The translations under genes were made by a program, and so were the position numbers. Of a DNA stretch of 51,664 nucleotides, positions 1-7,781 are shown one piece after another. The notes under the pieces are model-generated. The model worked only from the letters and a program-made list of their open reading frames with translations, ran no database searches and had not been told where the DNA came from. Each line of letters starts with the position of its first letter. Positions within the stretch are counted from its first letter, which is position 1. Source of the stretch: an uncultured Fibrobacterota bacterium (GTDB taxonomy: Bacteria > Fibrobacterota > Fibrobacteria > Fibrobacterales > Fibrobacteraceae); the NCBI GenBank assembly GCA_903876665.1, contig CAIRAY010000008.1, positions 1 to 51,664 on the forward strand, written 5' to 3'.

Positions 1-14
1 CGTCGTCGCAGGCT

Positions 15-142
15 TGCGAGTTCGGCCTTAAGGCCTGCTCGCGGGAACGAAAAGAAAATACAAGAGCCCTGGTCTTCGGACTGGGGCTTTTTTCGTGTAC
101 GGTCGTCTTGGGGGTGCGAGTTCGGCCTTTGGGCCTGCTCGG
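15..142. repeat. duplicated 28-bp intergenic motif
   Basis: The sequence TGCGAGTTCGGCCTT is found at 15-29 and again at 115-129. The similarity extends over about 28 bp in each copy (15-42 and 115-142). Each copy contains a GGCC-centred palindrome (GGCCTTAAGGCC at 24-35 in the first). The two copies flank a terminator-like hairpin. No coding potential is evident; this looks like dispersed intergenic repeat material. Confidence 0.6.
65..93 (+). terminator. rho-independent terminator
   Basis: A 10-bp stem (AGCCCTGGTC at 65-74 against GACTGGGGCT at 79-88, two G-U pairs) is closed by a TTCG tetraloop and followed by TTTTT. This is a textbook intrinsic terminator reading rightward. It would end a gene lying to the left of the window. 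Confidence 0.85.
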
Positions 143-153
143 TTGGGGATAAC

Positions 154-235
154 AATCCGTCACCCTCGCGGGGTAATCCGTTCGTCACTCTCGTGGGGCA
201 ATCCGTTCGTCACCCTCGCGAAGGCGAGGGTCTGG
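154..235. repeat. tandem 25-bp repeat ending in a REP-like hairpin
   Basis: Three tandem copies of AATCCGTTCGTCACCCTCGC-type units occupy 154-174 (short copy), 175-199 and 200-224. The last copy runs into a hairpin, CCCTCGC (213-219) with GCGAGGG (224-230). The segment 208-235 is the reverse complement, with a few substitutions, of 11180-11209, so this is a dispersed palindromic element. Its consensus resembles the widespread family of intergenic repeats of the type GTCATTCCCGCGAAGGCGGG known from many bacteria. Confidence 0.65.
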
Positions 236-272
236 GTTATCTGCACTCTGTTTGTCTTGCTATTATTTCTCC

Positions 273-758
273 ATGACCACGACAATCATTTCTTGCGATT
301 TCGATAACACACAACATGCCAGAGCTTTGCCGTTTTTGTTGAACGAATACTGTAAGGATCTGCTGGGGTTTTCGCAGGAGCTTCCTCGCGAAAGCTTGGA
401 ACGCCTGATTCCTGGCTTGATGGCCCTTCCGCAGGCCTTTGCGCTGCTTGCGAGGAGGGGTGACGAGTTTGTGGGGTTTGCCATTTGCCTCTATGGGTTT
501 TCCACCTTCAAGGGGCGCAGGCTGATCAACATCCACGACTTTGGTGTGCTACCCAAATTTCGTGGCCAAGGAATCGGAAAAAGGATTCTAAAAGAGATCG
601 AATGCATTGCCAACAAAAATGACTGTTGCAAGGTCACCCTGGAGACCCAGGCCAACAATACCAAGGCCCGAAGCCTTTATGAATCCATGGGTTTCAACGG
701 GCAACTGCTTGATGATTCGGCAGGTCAGCAATTGTTTTTGACCAAGACCTTGGGCTAA
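273..758 (+). CDS. GNAT family N-acetyltransferase
   Basis: This 161-residue protein has the single-domain GNAT fold, expected to transfer an acetyl group from acetyl-CoA to an amine. The acetyl-CoA pyrophosphate-binding motif A is visible as RGQGIGKRI in the centre, after a beta strand with HDFGVLPKF, and is followed by the LETQANNTKARSLYESMGF segment typical of motif B (substrate and CoA contacts). The substrate cannot be told from sequence. I chose the ATG at 273 over an upstream in-frame TTG at 252 because the extra residues add nothing recognisable. It is transcribed alone, convergent with the lipoprotein gene on the other strand 19 bp away. No signal peptide or membrane segment is seen, so it should be cytoplasmic. 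Confidence 0.85.
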   Translation: MTTTIISCDFDNTQHARALPFLLNEYCKDLLGFSQELPRESLERLIPGLMALPQAFALLARRGDEFVGFAICLYGFSTFKGRRLINIHDFGVLPKFRGQGIGKRILKEIECIANKNDCCKVTLETQANNTKARSLYESMGFNGQLLDDSAGQQLFLTKTLG

Positions 759-777
759 AATAGTTGACGCTCGCAAG

Positions 778-1941
778 CTATTCCATATCCTGGATGCCGA
801 AAAAACGGATGTCGTCCAGCCAGAGTTCTGAACCCCAAACGAGAAAGTCGATGCTCTTGACCTGGTGCTTCACGGAGTCCCAGCCCGTGCCCCAGTCGTT
901 GCGGGGCGCGAAATCGCTCATGCGCACCACATGGCGTGTCCATTCCGTGGTAAGAGGGTATTCGACATACGCCTTCAGCGCAAAGGATGGATTGGTGAAG
1001 TTTTCCAAGGAGAAGCTGTGCCGGTTGGATCCGTGACTCCAAAATTCTACCGAATCAAGCTCCGAAAAATCGTGTAAACCTTTGAGTTCGATTCCAATGA
1101 CGACATAGTTTGTGTTCTCTTGAAAAGTGATGTGCAAAGCCTTGCCAGCTCGACCCAGATCGGCAGGGACAATAGCGGAATCAATGCCCTGGCTTTTTAA
1201 GGGCTGAGTCATCACGATCGTTGTAGTGGGCGCCACAAACCATTCATTGGTGGACGTTAACAGCAGGGAGCTGGCGTCGCCATCCTCAAAATCATCCAGC
1301 AAAAAGGAGATGGCCTGCACCGGCCCCGCGTCGACATGGGAGCCCGAAAGCACATTCACGGCGGCTTTGGCGAAGAGGGTGGCATGGTTTGAATCCGTTG
1401 TGGCAGAGAGGACCGTGAGCAGTCCTGCAGGTAGGCTGTCAAAGGAAAAATGCCCTAGGGAGTCTGTTAATGTGCTACGGGAAAGTCCCTTGATATAAAC
1501 CTTGGTGGGGGCGATGGGGATCGCGCGGGCGATGGATCCTTCCAATGTTCCTGGTTTTTGGAGTCGATATATCGTCAAATTCCTTGGGGTGGGAGGTAAA
1601 GAATCGGTGGTGTCGGAAATGGTCATCCAGTTCCCATTCAAACTCGCTTCGATACGGTATTCCCCTTGGCGCATGGAGTCGGAATAGAACACGCCGTTGT
1701 TGTCGGTGACGGTATCCAGGCAAAGATTGTGAGCGGTACCACAGGTGTCGCCTTCAACCCAGGAAGCCGGGCGAATCCGCACGCGGGCATTGGCTGCGGG
1801 ACTTCCCTCCGAGGTCAGGATGCGGGCCGAAATGGCATTGGTGGTTTCGACCCCGCTATTGTCGTTGCCTGCTTGCTGCTGGGTGGCGCAGGAATGCAAT
1901 AAAATGGATATGAAAAATCCATATAATAGTCTTGCATTCAT
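778..1941 (-). CDS. lipoprotein with carboxypeptidase-regulatory-like and sugar-binding-like domains
   Basis: A 387-residue lipoprotein. The N-terminus has a hydrophobic stretch and lipobox LHSC, so it should be processed by signal peptidase II. Residues about 35-100 (ISARILTSEGSPAANARVRIRP) match the carboxypeptidase-regulatory-like beta fold; a second similar short domain follows (about 125-190). The last 180 residues begin with FLLDDFEDGD and end with LWLDDIRFFG, the pattern of CBM11/CIA30-like galactose-binding-fold domains, so carbohydrate binding is plausible but inferred. Its start codon overlaps the stop of the upstream TIGR02147 gene (ATGA at 1938-1941), implying translational coupling. 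A paralogue with the same architecture and partner lies at 7778-8950. Exact ligand and role are unknown. Confidence 0.8.
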   Translation of the reverse strand: MNARLLYGFFISILLHSCATQQQAGNDNSGVETTNAISARILTSEGSPAANARVRIRPASWVEGDTCGTAHNLCLDTVTDNNGVFYSDSMRQGEYRIEASLNGNWMTISDTTDSLPPTPRNLTIYRLQKPGTLEGSIARAIPIAPTKVYIKGLSRSTLTDSLGHFSFDSLPAGLLTVLSATTDSNHATLFAKAAVNVLSGSHVDAGPVQAISFLLDDFEDGDASSLLLTSTNEWFVAPTTTIVMTQPLKSQGIDSAIVPADLGRAGKALHITFQENTNYVVIGIELKGLHDFSELDSVEFWSHGSNRHSFSLENFTNPSFALKAYVEYPLTTEWTRHVVRMSDFAPRNDWGTGWDSVKHQVKSIDFLVWGSELWLDDIRFFGIQDME

Positions 1942-2768
1942 GCTTCGGTTCCTTTGCGCAAGGTTAATGGGAATAGTTGCATGTTGAGCTGGAAAACTTC
2001 GCGCTCCCCGGTGGATTCACTGGAGAATTTCAGGATGCTTTCGCGTAGGGTTTTGATGCGGTCGCGAATGATGGGAAGATCTTTGGGGTTCAGGGTCACG
2101 CTGACACTGGAAATGTCGCGTAGCTCGGGAGGGTGGCGCTCCAGGGATTCCATGGCGAGCTTCATCGTTTCACGCTGAAATTCGCGAATCGCCACCGGGC
2201 GAATTTGCTCGGGTCCTGCCGAAATGTAGGTGTCGGTGAGTTCGAGGGCATTACGGTTGTTTGTGCGTAAAAGTCCAAGCCGTAACAAAAGCGCGATGGA
2301 TGCTTCGGCCTCGCTTGGGGGCAACGAGGGGCTTAAACGGTTCCCCAGGGATGCTGCCGAGGTGTCTGAATCTTTGAGGGCAATCAGGGAGCGAATGGGA
2401 ATGTGCTGCCACTGCTGGAACAAGGCCAGCTGGTCCTTGGCGAGCTTAGTGGTTTGAAAACCCTGGATTTCGAGAAGCTTGCTGTAATGGCGCGCCCGGC
2501 TTTTATCCGTGCGGGCTTTGCAAAAATCGACCAGGCAACGGAAGTATTCCTCTTCCCGGCCACTGAGATGTAAAAAAGCCACGAAGGTATCTACGGACTT
2601 GCCGGAGAGGTGTCCTTGACCTTGAAAAATGCGGACGAGGAATCCGGCATCGAGATCCGTCTTGGTGCCGATGAAGCGATAGCTGAAAAACGCGTCGGAA
2701 CTCTTGCGTTCCTCGTAATAGTCTTTGAGGTATTCGCGATAGTCCCAGTATGTCAGAATAGGTTTCAC
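1938..2768 (-). CDS. TIGR02147/DUF4423 family protein (regulator-like)
   Basis: This 276-residue protein belongs to the TIGR02147 family, first described as a paralogous group in Fibrobacter succinogenes and of unproven function. The N-terminal third (YRFIGTKTDLDAGFLVRIFQ and onward) has the spacing of a lambda-repressor-like helix-turn-helix. The C-terminal DUF4423 part ends with the conserved VFQLNMQLFPLT tail, which matches VYQVNIQMFPLT in the second copy at 6942-7781. No signal peptide or TM segment is visible, so it is probably cytoplasmic. It is the first gene of a two-gene unit with the lipoprotein at 778-1941 and is divergent from the xylanase gene, with a 171-bp shared upstream region. 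A role in controlling the neighbouring CAZyme is an inference from layout. Confidence 0.8.
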   Translation of the reverse strand: MKPILTYWDYREYLKDYYEERKSSDAFFSYRFIGTKTDLDAGFLVRIFQGQGHLSGKSVDTFVAFLHLSGREEEYFRCLVDFCKARTDKSRARHYSKLLEIQGFQTTKLAKDQLALFQQWQHIPIRSLIALKDSDTSAASLGNRLSPSLPPSEAEASIALLLRLGLLRTNNRNALELTDTYISAGPEQIRPVAIREFQRETMKLAMESLERHPPELRDISSVSVTLNPKDLPIIRDRIKTLRESILKFSSESTGEREVFQLNMQLFPLTLRKGTEA

Positions 2769-2939
2769 AGTACTAATCTATGCTCTGCAAAAGAAGATTG
2801 CAAATCAAGAGGGCCAGGAGCTGTTGCCAGGATGTCAACGGAATCCCCCTTCCGGCAGGGGTGAGATGCAAAATCGGCTAATAGATTCTCCATAAGGGTC
2901 GCGTTCGGGAAAATTGTTCCAAAAAATGGGGTGAAGGTT

Positions 2940-5009
2940 ATGATGAGATTACTGCAGAACTTGGGTTTGGTTGTCCTGTTTATCGGATTATTCACGCTGG
3001 GCGAGGCCCAGGTATTTATTGCCAATGGGAGCTTTGAACGCGGAGCATCCCTGTGGACGAATCTTGCGCAAGAAGGAGGCGTGGCCACCTATACTTATGC
3101 GACTTCAGGAGCGCAGGATGGAAGCAATTATCTGAGTGCAAACGTACAGACCTTGGGTACCAATGCATGGAGCGTGCAGTCCATTTCCCAAACCATCCAT
3201 CTGGTCGCTGGAAATACCTATCGGATTTCCTTTTATGCAAAAGCGAATGTTGCGGGGAAGCAACTTCGTGCGGCACTCCAGAATGTCTCCTACGCAGCCA
3301 AGGATTTTACCCTGACGAGCGCCTGGACCCAGTATACCTGGGACATTACCCCCACGGAATCCAATCTTACCCTCCGCTATCACTATTTCAAAGCCGGTGT
3401 ATTTGACCTGGACCATGTGAAGATCAGCCTGGTTACAGCGGTGAATACGCCCCCTGCCTGTGTGCTGACCGCTCCACAAATGAACGCCTATTTCCAGGCA
3501 GGCTCCACCGTAACCCTACGCGCCTATTCCACCGATTTCGGGGGCACGGGAGGAGCGGGAACGGTGGCAAAAGTCGAGTTCTTCAATGGAGCCACGAAAA
3601 TTGGGGAAGCCACCAGCGCAGTTAACAACACCTTTAGCCTTTTGTGGACGGGCCTTGCCACGGGTTCTTATGTCATCACCGCCAAAGCCACGGATAATTT
3701 GGGTGCGACCTTCACCTCGGCGGGCGTCATTGTGCAGGGGGGTGCAGGCGCGGTGCAGGAAGTCGGCATGAGTGCGGGAAAGAGCAAGTATTTAGCCAAT
3801 CTCAACGGCTACAGCCGAACGGACTTTTTGAATTATTGGAATGGGGTGACCGCAGAAAATGCCTGCAAATGGGGAAGCGTAGAGGGGACACGGGATGTCA
3901 TGAATTGGACCAGCGCCGATGCCGCCTACAATTTTTCCAAGAATAATAATCTCATGTTCCGTTACCATGCCTTTGCCTGGGGGAGCCAATACCCAAGCTG
4001 GATCACGACTCTGACCCCCGCAGAATTCAAGGCGGAAATGGAGGAATATATGGCTGCGGTGGCAGCGCGTTACCCCTTGCTTGACCAGATTGATGTCCTC
4101 AATGAGCAGCTGGGCACCCATGCCGGCGGAACACCTTACTTCCGTGATGGCCTAGGTGGCACGGGGGTTACAGGGTACGACTGGCAAATCTGGCTATTTG
4201 AAAAGGCCCGCGAATATTTCCCCAACGCCAAGCTCGTGCTCAATGACTATGGGTTGGAGAACGACGCCAACGCCATCAACACCCAACTGGGTCTGATTGC
4301 TGCGCTTCGGGATCGAGGGTTACTTGATGGTTTTGGAACGCAGGCTCATTGCTTCAATTTGGATGGATTTGCCACAAACCCGGCCCTGTTGAAGACGCGC
4401 ATGGATTTGATGGCAACGGGTGGCTTGCCTATTTATGTGACGGAGCTTGATCTGAAGGGCTCGGCGACCACGGAAGCCACCCAGCTTACCTCGTACCAGA
4501 ATGTGTTTCCGGTGTTGTGGGAGCACCCCGCGGTGGCAGGCATTACCCTCTGGGGCTATGTGGAAAAATCGACCTGGATTGCGGGTTCTGGGATTTTGAA
4601 TCAAGATGGAACGGAGCGCTCCGCGATGGTCTGGCTCAAAAGCTACTTGAATGGGAGGCCAGATGTCGGGTATCCTTATACGATTTCATCCAGTTCCAGT
4701 GCGGTGGTTTCCAGTTCGAGTCGGGTAGCGTCCTCCAGCTCGATAGCCGTTCCTTCTAGCTCCAGCGTTGCTGTTTCCAGTTCGAGTCGGGTAGCGTCCT
4801 CTAGCTCCACAGCAGAACCAGTAGCGCTGATTCATGTGATGCCAAATGATCGCGCTTTTGCATACAAAGTATTTGACCTCTTTGGGAAGAGCCTGGGAGA
4901 ATTCCGTTCCTGGCCACACTCCCTCCCTCCCGGACGATATATTGTGAAGGCCTACGGAGAGAATGGGCGCATGCTGAATGCAGGTGTTTATGGGGCTCAA
5001 TCATTGTGA
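2940..5009 (+). CDS. GH10 endo-1,4-beta-xylanase, secreted, multidomain
   Basis: A 689-residue secreted enzyme expected to cut the xylan backbone. Order of domains: signal peptide (about 1-26, ending GEAQ); a CBM4/9-like carbohydrate-binding module (about 27-165); an Ig-like domain with KVEFFNGATKIGEA (about 170-265); a GH10 barrel (about 275-570); a poly-serine linker; and a C-terminal domain with YKVFDLFGKSLGEF and PPGRYIVKAYGENGR that resembles a type IX (Por) sorting domain. In the barrel the acid/base glutamate is E389 (DVLNEQLG) and the nucleophile is E502 (YVTELDLKG). HAFAWGSQYPSW is the usual active-site strand. The ATG at 2940 was preferred over the GTG at 2931; another ATG at 2943 is possible. 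Use of the type IX system is inferred from the tail only. Confidence 0.9.
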   Translation: MMRLLQNLGLVVLFIGLFTLGEAQVFIANGSFERGASLWTNLAQEGGVATYTYATSGAQDGSNYLSANVQTLGTNAWSVQSISQTIHLVAGNTYRISFYAKANVAGKQLRAALQNVSYAAKDFTLTSAWTQYTWDITPTESNLTLRYHYFKAGVFDLDHVKISLVTAVNTPPACVLTAPQMNAYFQAGSTVTLRAYSTDFGGTGGAGTVAKVEFFNGATKIGEATSAVNNTFSLLWTGLATGSYVITAKATDNLGATFTSAGVIVQGGAGAVQEVGMSAGKSKYLANLNGYSRTDFLNYWNGVTAENACKWGSVEGTRDVMNWTSADAAYNFSKNNNLMFRYHAFAWGSQYPSWITTLTPAEFKAEMEEYMAAVAARYPLLDQIDVLNEQLGTHAGGTPYFRDGLGGTGVTGYDWQIWLFEKAREYFPNAKLVLNDYGLENDANAINTQLGLIAALRDRGLLDGFGTQAHCFNLDGFATNPALLKTRMDLMATGGLPIYVTELDLKGSATTEATQLTSYQNVFPVLWEHPAVAGITLWGYVEKSTWIAGSGILNQDGTERSAMVWLKSYLNGRPDVGYPYTISSSSSAVVSSSSRVASSSSIAVPSSSSVAVSSSSRVASSSSTAEPVALIHVMPNDRAFAYKVFDLFGKSLGEFRSWPHSLPPGRYIVKAYGENGRMLNAGVYGAQSL

Positions 5010-5101
5010 TAGTTTGGTCGAGAGCGAAGCGAGAGACCATTTTCGATCGTCGGAGCGTAGCACCGGCGTGCATTGCGCTTTGCGCTAACGGTATTGGATT
5101 T

Positions 5102-5128
5102 CATCGGCCAACGGCCGATGTGGTTTTT
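5102..5128 (+). terminator. rho-independent terminator downstream of xylanase
   Basis: A perfect 8-bp stem CATCGGCC (5102-5109) / GGCCGATG (5113-5120) is followed by TGG and TTTTT. It lies 92 nt after the xylanase stop and reads in the same direction. Confidence 0.65.
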
Positions 5129-5136
5129 CAGGAACG

Positions 5137-5163
5137 AAAAAATCCCAGCACGCAAATGCCGGG
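5137..5163 (-). terminator. rho-independent terminator reading leftward
   Basis: On the minus strand CCCGGCA (5163-5157) pairs with TGCTGGG (5050s complement, 5150-5144) around a TTTGCG loop, and is followed by ATTTTTT. It faces the xylanase terminator a few bases away. It implies that something is transcribed leftward in 5164-5588, where only a small or degenerate ORF is found. Confidence 0.6.
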
Positions 5164-5311
5164 ACCGTGGTTTACATACTGGGGAGCGCGGAATGAGACG
5201 CCAGTTTCTGGGGTGACAACATCACGGTACAAGGTTGACACTTAGAGCTGTGTATGGGTGACCCCATGGGCAGCGTCGCTTATTTCCCCAGCGACTTCAT
5301 GCGTTCGAATG

Positions 5312-5449
5312 CTACGACAGGAGCGTGGTGGTGGTGCCACGGACCATGAGCCCTGTAGAAAAAATGTCTGCGAGGGTCTGAGCCTGAATCCCGTTGCACA
5401 GGAAGGCAAGGAAAACCAGTGGCTGGCCAAGGAATTTGAAAAGGCTCAT
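5312..5449 (-). pseudogene. small ORF with signal peptide, possible remnant of a secreted-protein gene
   Basis: This 45-codon reading frame on the minus strand encodes a convincing signal peptide: a short basic start MSLFKFLG, a hydrophobic core with LVFLAFLC, and a cleavage-like IQAQ. It is followed by only about 20 residues before a TAG stop. No strong ribosome-binding site precedes it. It is followed on the same strand by a terminator at 5137-5163. The remaining 579-nt gap between the xylanase and the GH5-like gene shows no other coding signal. It may be the start of a decayed secreted-protein gene or a genuine small secreted peptide. I do not recognise a family. Confidence 0.3.
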
Positions 5450-5588
5450 GGGAGGAATCCATTGTATTCTGCTTGGGTCTGCAATCTTTGGCTGCTTCCC
5501 ACAGGAAGCGCTCGCGGGCTGGTTTCCTCTTCTCCGGGGTTATCCACCGAATGATATTTAGGCCATATACCCCACCCAAGGAGTTTTC

Positions 5589-6767
5589 ATGAAAAGACAA
5601 TTGCTTACAGCCATTCTGTTACTGGTCGGACTATCCACCATGGCCCTTGCCGCAACGAACCCCAACCGGGTCACCATCAAAGGCAAGAACTATTACCTGA
5701 ACGGCATCAATGTAGCCTGGGACAAATGGGATGGCGATCTGACTCAATACGATTCCACAAAATTCGAATCGATGTTCACCGAATTGGAAAGCATTGGTGC
5801 CAATTCCATTCGTTGGTGGTGGTTTATTGATGGCCTGGGTCAGCTGACTTTCAGTGGAAACAATGTCCAACCTCTCGATCAGGCTATTTTCACCAACCTT
5901 GACCAGGCCTTTCGGCAAGCCGCCCGTCATCATATTTTGATCATGCCAAGTCTCCTGTCTTTCGACATTAAAAACTCCGGAAAAACCTCCCTGGTGACCG
6001 ATACCGTGGCCACGAATGCCTTTATCAACAATGTGGTCAAACCATTGGTGCTGCGCTATGAGGATAGTCCTGCCATGGGCATTTGGGAAATCATGAACGA
6101 AGGCGAATGGTTGCTCACCACCGAAGGTGGAACCGTTGCCATGGCGGACTTCCAGAGGTTCCATGGCAAGGTCGCTGCGGCCATCCATGCCACTAAGCCA
6201 AACGCTCTAGTGACCACAGGGTCGGGGATGTACAAATACATGATCACTGGTGGAAATAAATTTTCGGATGCGGCTCTCAAGGCCGCTGCGGGCAATGATC
6301 CATTGGCGAAGTTCGATGTGTATCAGACCCATTACTACAGCTGGATGCATGGCACGGGCTGGACCTATGAGCCCTGGGCAAAAACTTCCACGGAGTGGCT
6401 CCCCGAAGGAAAGCCGATCCTTATTGGCGAATTTCCCATTCTGGGTGAAGTCGGACGCTGGACGGGCATGGATATGCATGTGAAATCTGTGGATAAAGGC
6501 TATGCAGGTTCTTTCGGTTGGGCCTACTTCGACAACCGGGCCGATAAGGTGGGTTACTGGGTGGATGCCAAGCCTTGCATGCAGGCCATTTCTACGCTGA
6601 TTCCGGCCGCCATGATCGGGGAAACAACAACCCCAATCTTGAACTCCATCAAGCCATTACGTGCCTCGGGTTCCCCTGCCACGGTATTCTTTAGCAATGG
6701 ACAGCTACTGGTCAAGTCCACAAGTGGGAAATCCATGAATCTCCAGGGAAACCTCGCTCAGCCTTGA
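5589..6767 (+). CDS. GH5-like secreted beta-mannanase/cellulase
   Basis: A 392-residue secreted glycoside hydrolase of clan GH-A, closest in pattern to GH5 enzymes such as endo-beta-1,4-mannanases. The signal peptide is clear (about 1-22, ending MALAA). YYLNGINVAWDKW starts the barrel. The acid/base glutamate is E171 in WEIMNEGEW and the nucleophile is E281 in PILIGEFP; HYYSW fits the conserved His/Tyr strand. AAGGAG at 5578-5583 is well placed for the ATG at 5589. After the barrel only about 40 residues remain (SNGQLLVKSTSGKSMNLQGN), so the sorting-type tail is shorter than in the xylanase. The mannanase versus cellulase choice cannot be made from sequence alone. No poly-serine linker is present, unlike its neighbours. 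Confidence 0.8.
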   Translation: MKRQLLTAILLLVGLSTMALAATNPNRVTIKGKNYYLNGINVAWDKWDGDLTQYDSTKFESMFTELESIGANSIRWWWFIDGLGQLTFSGNNVQPLDQAIFTNLDQAFRQAARHHILIMPSLLSFDIKNSGKTSLVTDTVATNAFINNVVKPLVLRYEDSPAMGIWEIMNEGEWLLTTEGGTVAMADFQRFHGKVAAAIHATKPNALVTTGSGMYKYMITGGNKFSDAALKAAAGNDPLAKFDVYQTHYYSWMHGTGWTYEPWAKTSTEWLPEGKPILIGEFPILGEVGRWTGMDMHVKSVDKGYAGSFGWAYFDNRADKVGYWVDAKPCMQAISTLIPAAMIGETTTPILNSIKPLRASGSPATVFFSNGQLLVKSTSGKSMNLQGNLAQP

Positions 6768-6811
6768 GCAATGGGGTATATTTCTAACATCGTGTCATGC
6801 CCACTATTTCT

Positions 6812-6827
6812 CCCCGCATAGGCGGGG
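6812..6827. repeat. GC-rich hairpin, REP-like or terminator
   Basis: CCCCGC (6812-6817) pairs with GCGGGG (6822-6827) around ATAG in the 174-nt gap between the GH5-like gene and the second TIGR02147 gene. It resembles the hairpins at 213-230 and 11184-11203, but has no T-tract on the plus strand. It may terminate the GH5-like transcript or be a degenerate REP-like element. Confidence 0.4.
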
Positions 6828-6941
6828 GGATCACCGTTGCTGGGTGAATGCATTAGCAGGCTTGGTGCGGTGATGGCCCTTCCGGCCATGACAAATTTGT
6901 GGGCTGCCATTCCGCCAATTATTGTTTCCTGAGATTACAAA

Positions 6942-7781
6942 ATGAAAACAAGACCCGATGCTTTCGCATATACCGATTTCCGTCAGTTCCTACTGGACCT
7001 GGCGGAGTGGAAGCGTGGCGAAGCATCCGGGTTTTCCTTGCGCCAATGGTCTAAGCTTGCGGGCCTTGGATCCTCCGGGACCTTGTCGAAAATTTTGCAA
7101 GGAAGCAAGGTCCGGTCCGAGACTCTGCATAGTATTTGTGAAGCCGCCCTGCTCAATGACCGGGAAATCCAGCATGTACTTGGGCTTGCGGCCTTCAACC
7201 AAGCCGAGACCCACGACGCGCGCAGCGCCGCTTTTGCCCGTTTGCAACGTGCAGCTCCGCTCTCGGCCATTACCCAGGATTCTTCTTCCCTTCGTTTGTA
7301 TGCAAAATGGTACCATGTCGCCATTTTGGAGCTTTTGCATTTCAAACCGTTTAGTGGGAATTATTCGCTCCTCGCAGCTCAGCTCGATCCTCCCATTACT
7401 CCAGCCGAGGCTCAGGAATCTATGCAACTTTTGCAGGAGCTTGCGCTAGTCCATAAGACCGCACAAGGGATCCGTCGCGCCCACAACGCGAGTCTGACCA
7501 CCGGACCCCATGTGCAGAGCCTTGCGGTCGACACCTTTCAAATGGCAACCCTGGATCTTTCGCGTCGCGCCGTGCAGCAAATTCCCCGCCCGAGCCGCAA
7601 CATCTCTACTTTGACCTTCAGCTTGGCCCAGGCCGATTTTGCCCTCCTTGAGGAGGAGGTTCGCAACTTCAGAAAAACCCTCCTACGCCTTGCCAAACAG
7701 AGTAAAAAAGAAGATACTGTCTATCAGGTGAATATTCAGATGTTTCCTCTGACGCGCAAAACTAGCCCGGGCAAGTTATGA
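6942..7781 (+). CDS. TIGR02147/DUF4423 family protein, second copy
   Basis: A 279-residue paralogue of the protein at 1938-2768. It opens with FAYTDFRQFLLDLAEWKRGE, followed by a helix-turn-helix-like region (SLRQWSKLAGLGSSGTLSKI then LQGSKVRSETL). The C-terminal DUF4423 region ends in VYQVNIQMFPLT, almost the same as in the first copy. No export signal is visible. It is translationally coupled to the lipoprotein gene that follows (ATGA, 7778-7781), exactly as in the first module, and lies between a GH5-like and a GH18 gene. Function is not established for the family; DNA binding is inferred from the N-terminal pattern. Confidence 0.8.
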   Translation: MKTRPDAFAYTDFRQFLLDLAEWKRGEASGFSLRQWSKLAGLGSSGTLSKILQGSKVRSETLHSICEAALLNDREIQHVLGLAAFNQAETHDARSAAFARLQRAAPLSAITQDSSSLRLYAKWYHVAILELLHFKPFSGNYSLLAAQLDPPITPAEAQESMQLLQELALVHKTAQGIRRAHNASLTTGPHVQSLAVDTFQMATLDLSRRAVQQIPRPSRNISTLTFSLAQADFALLEEEVRNFRKTLLRLAKQSKKEDTVYQVNIQMFPLTRKTSPGKL

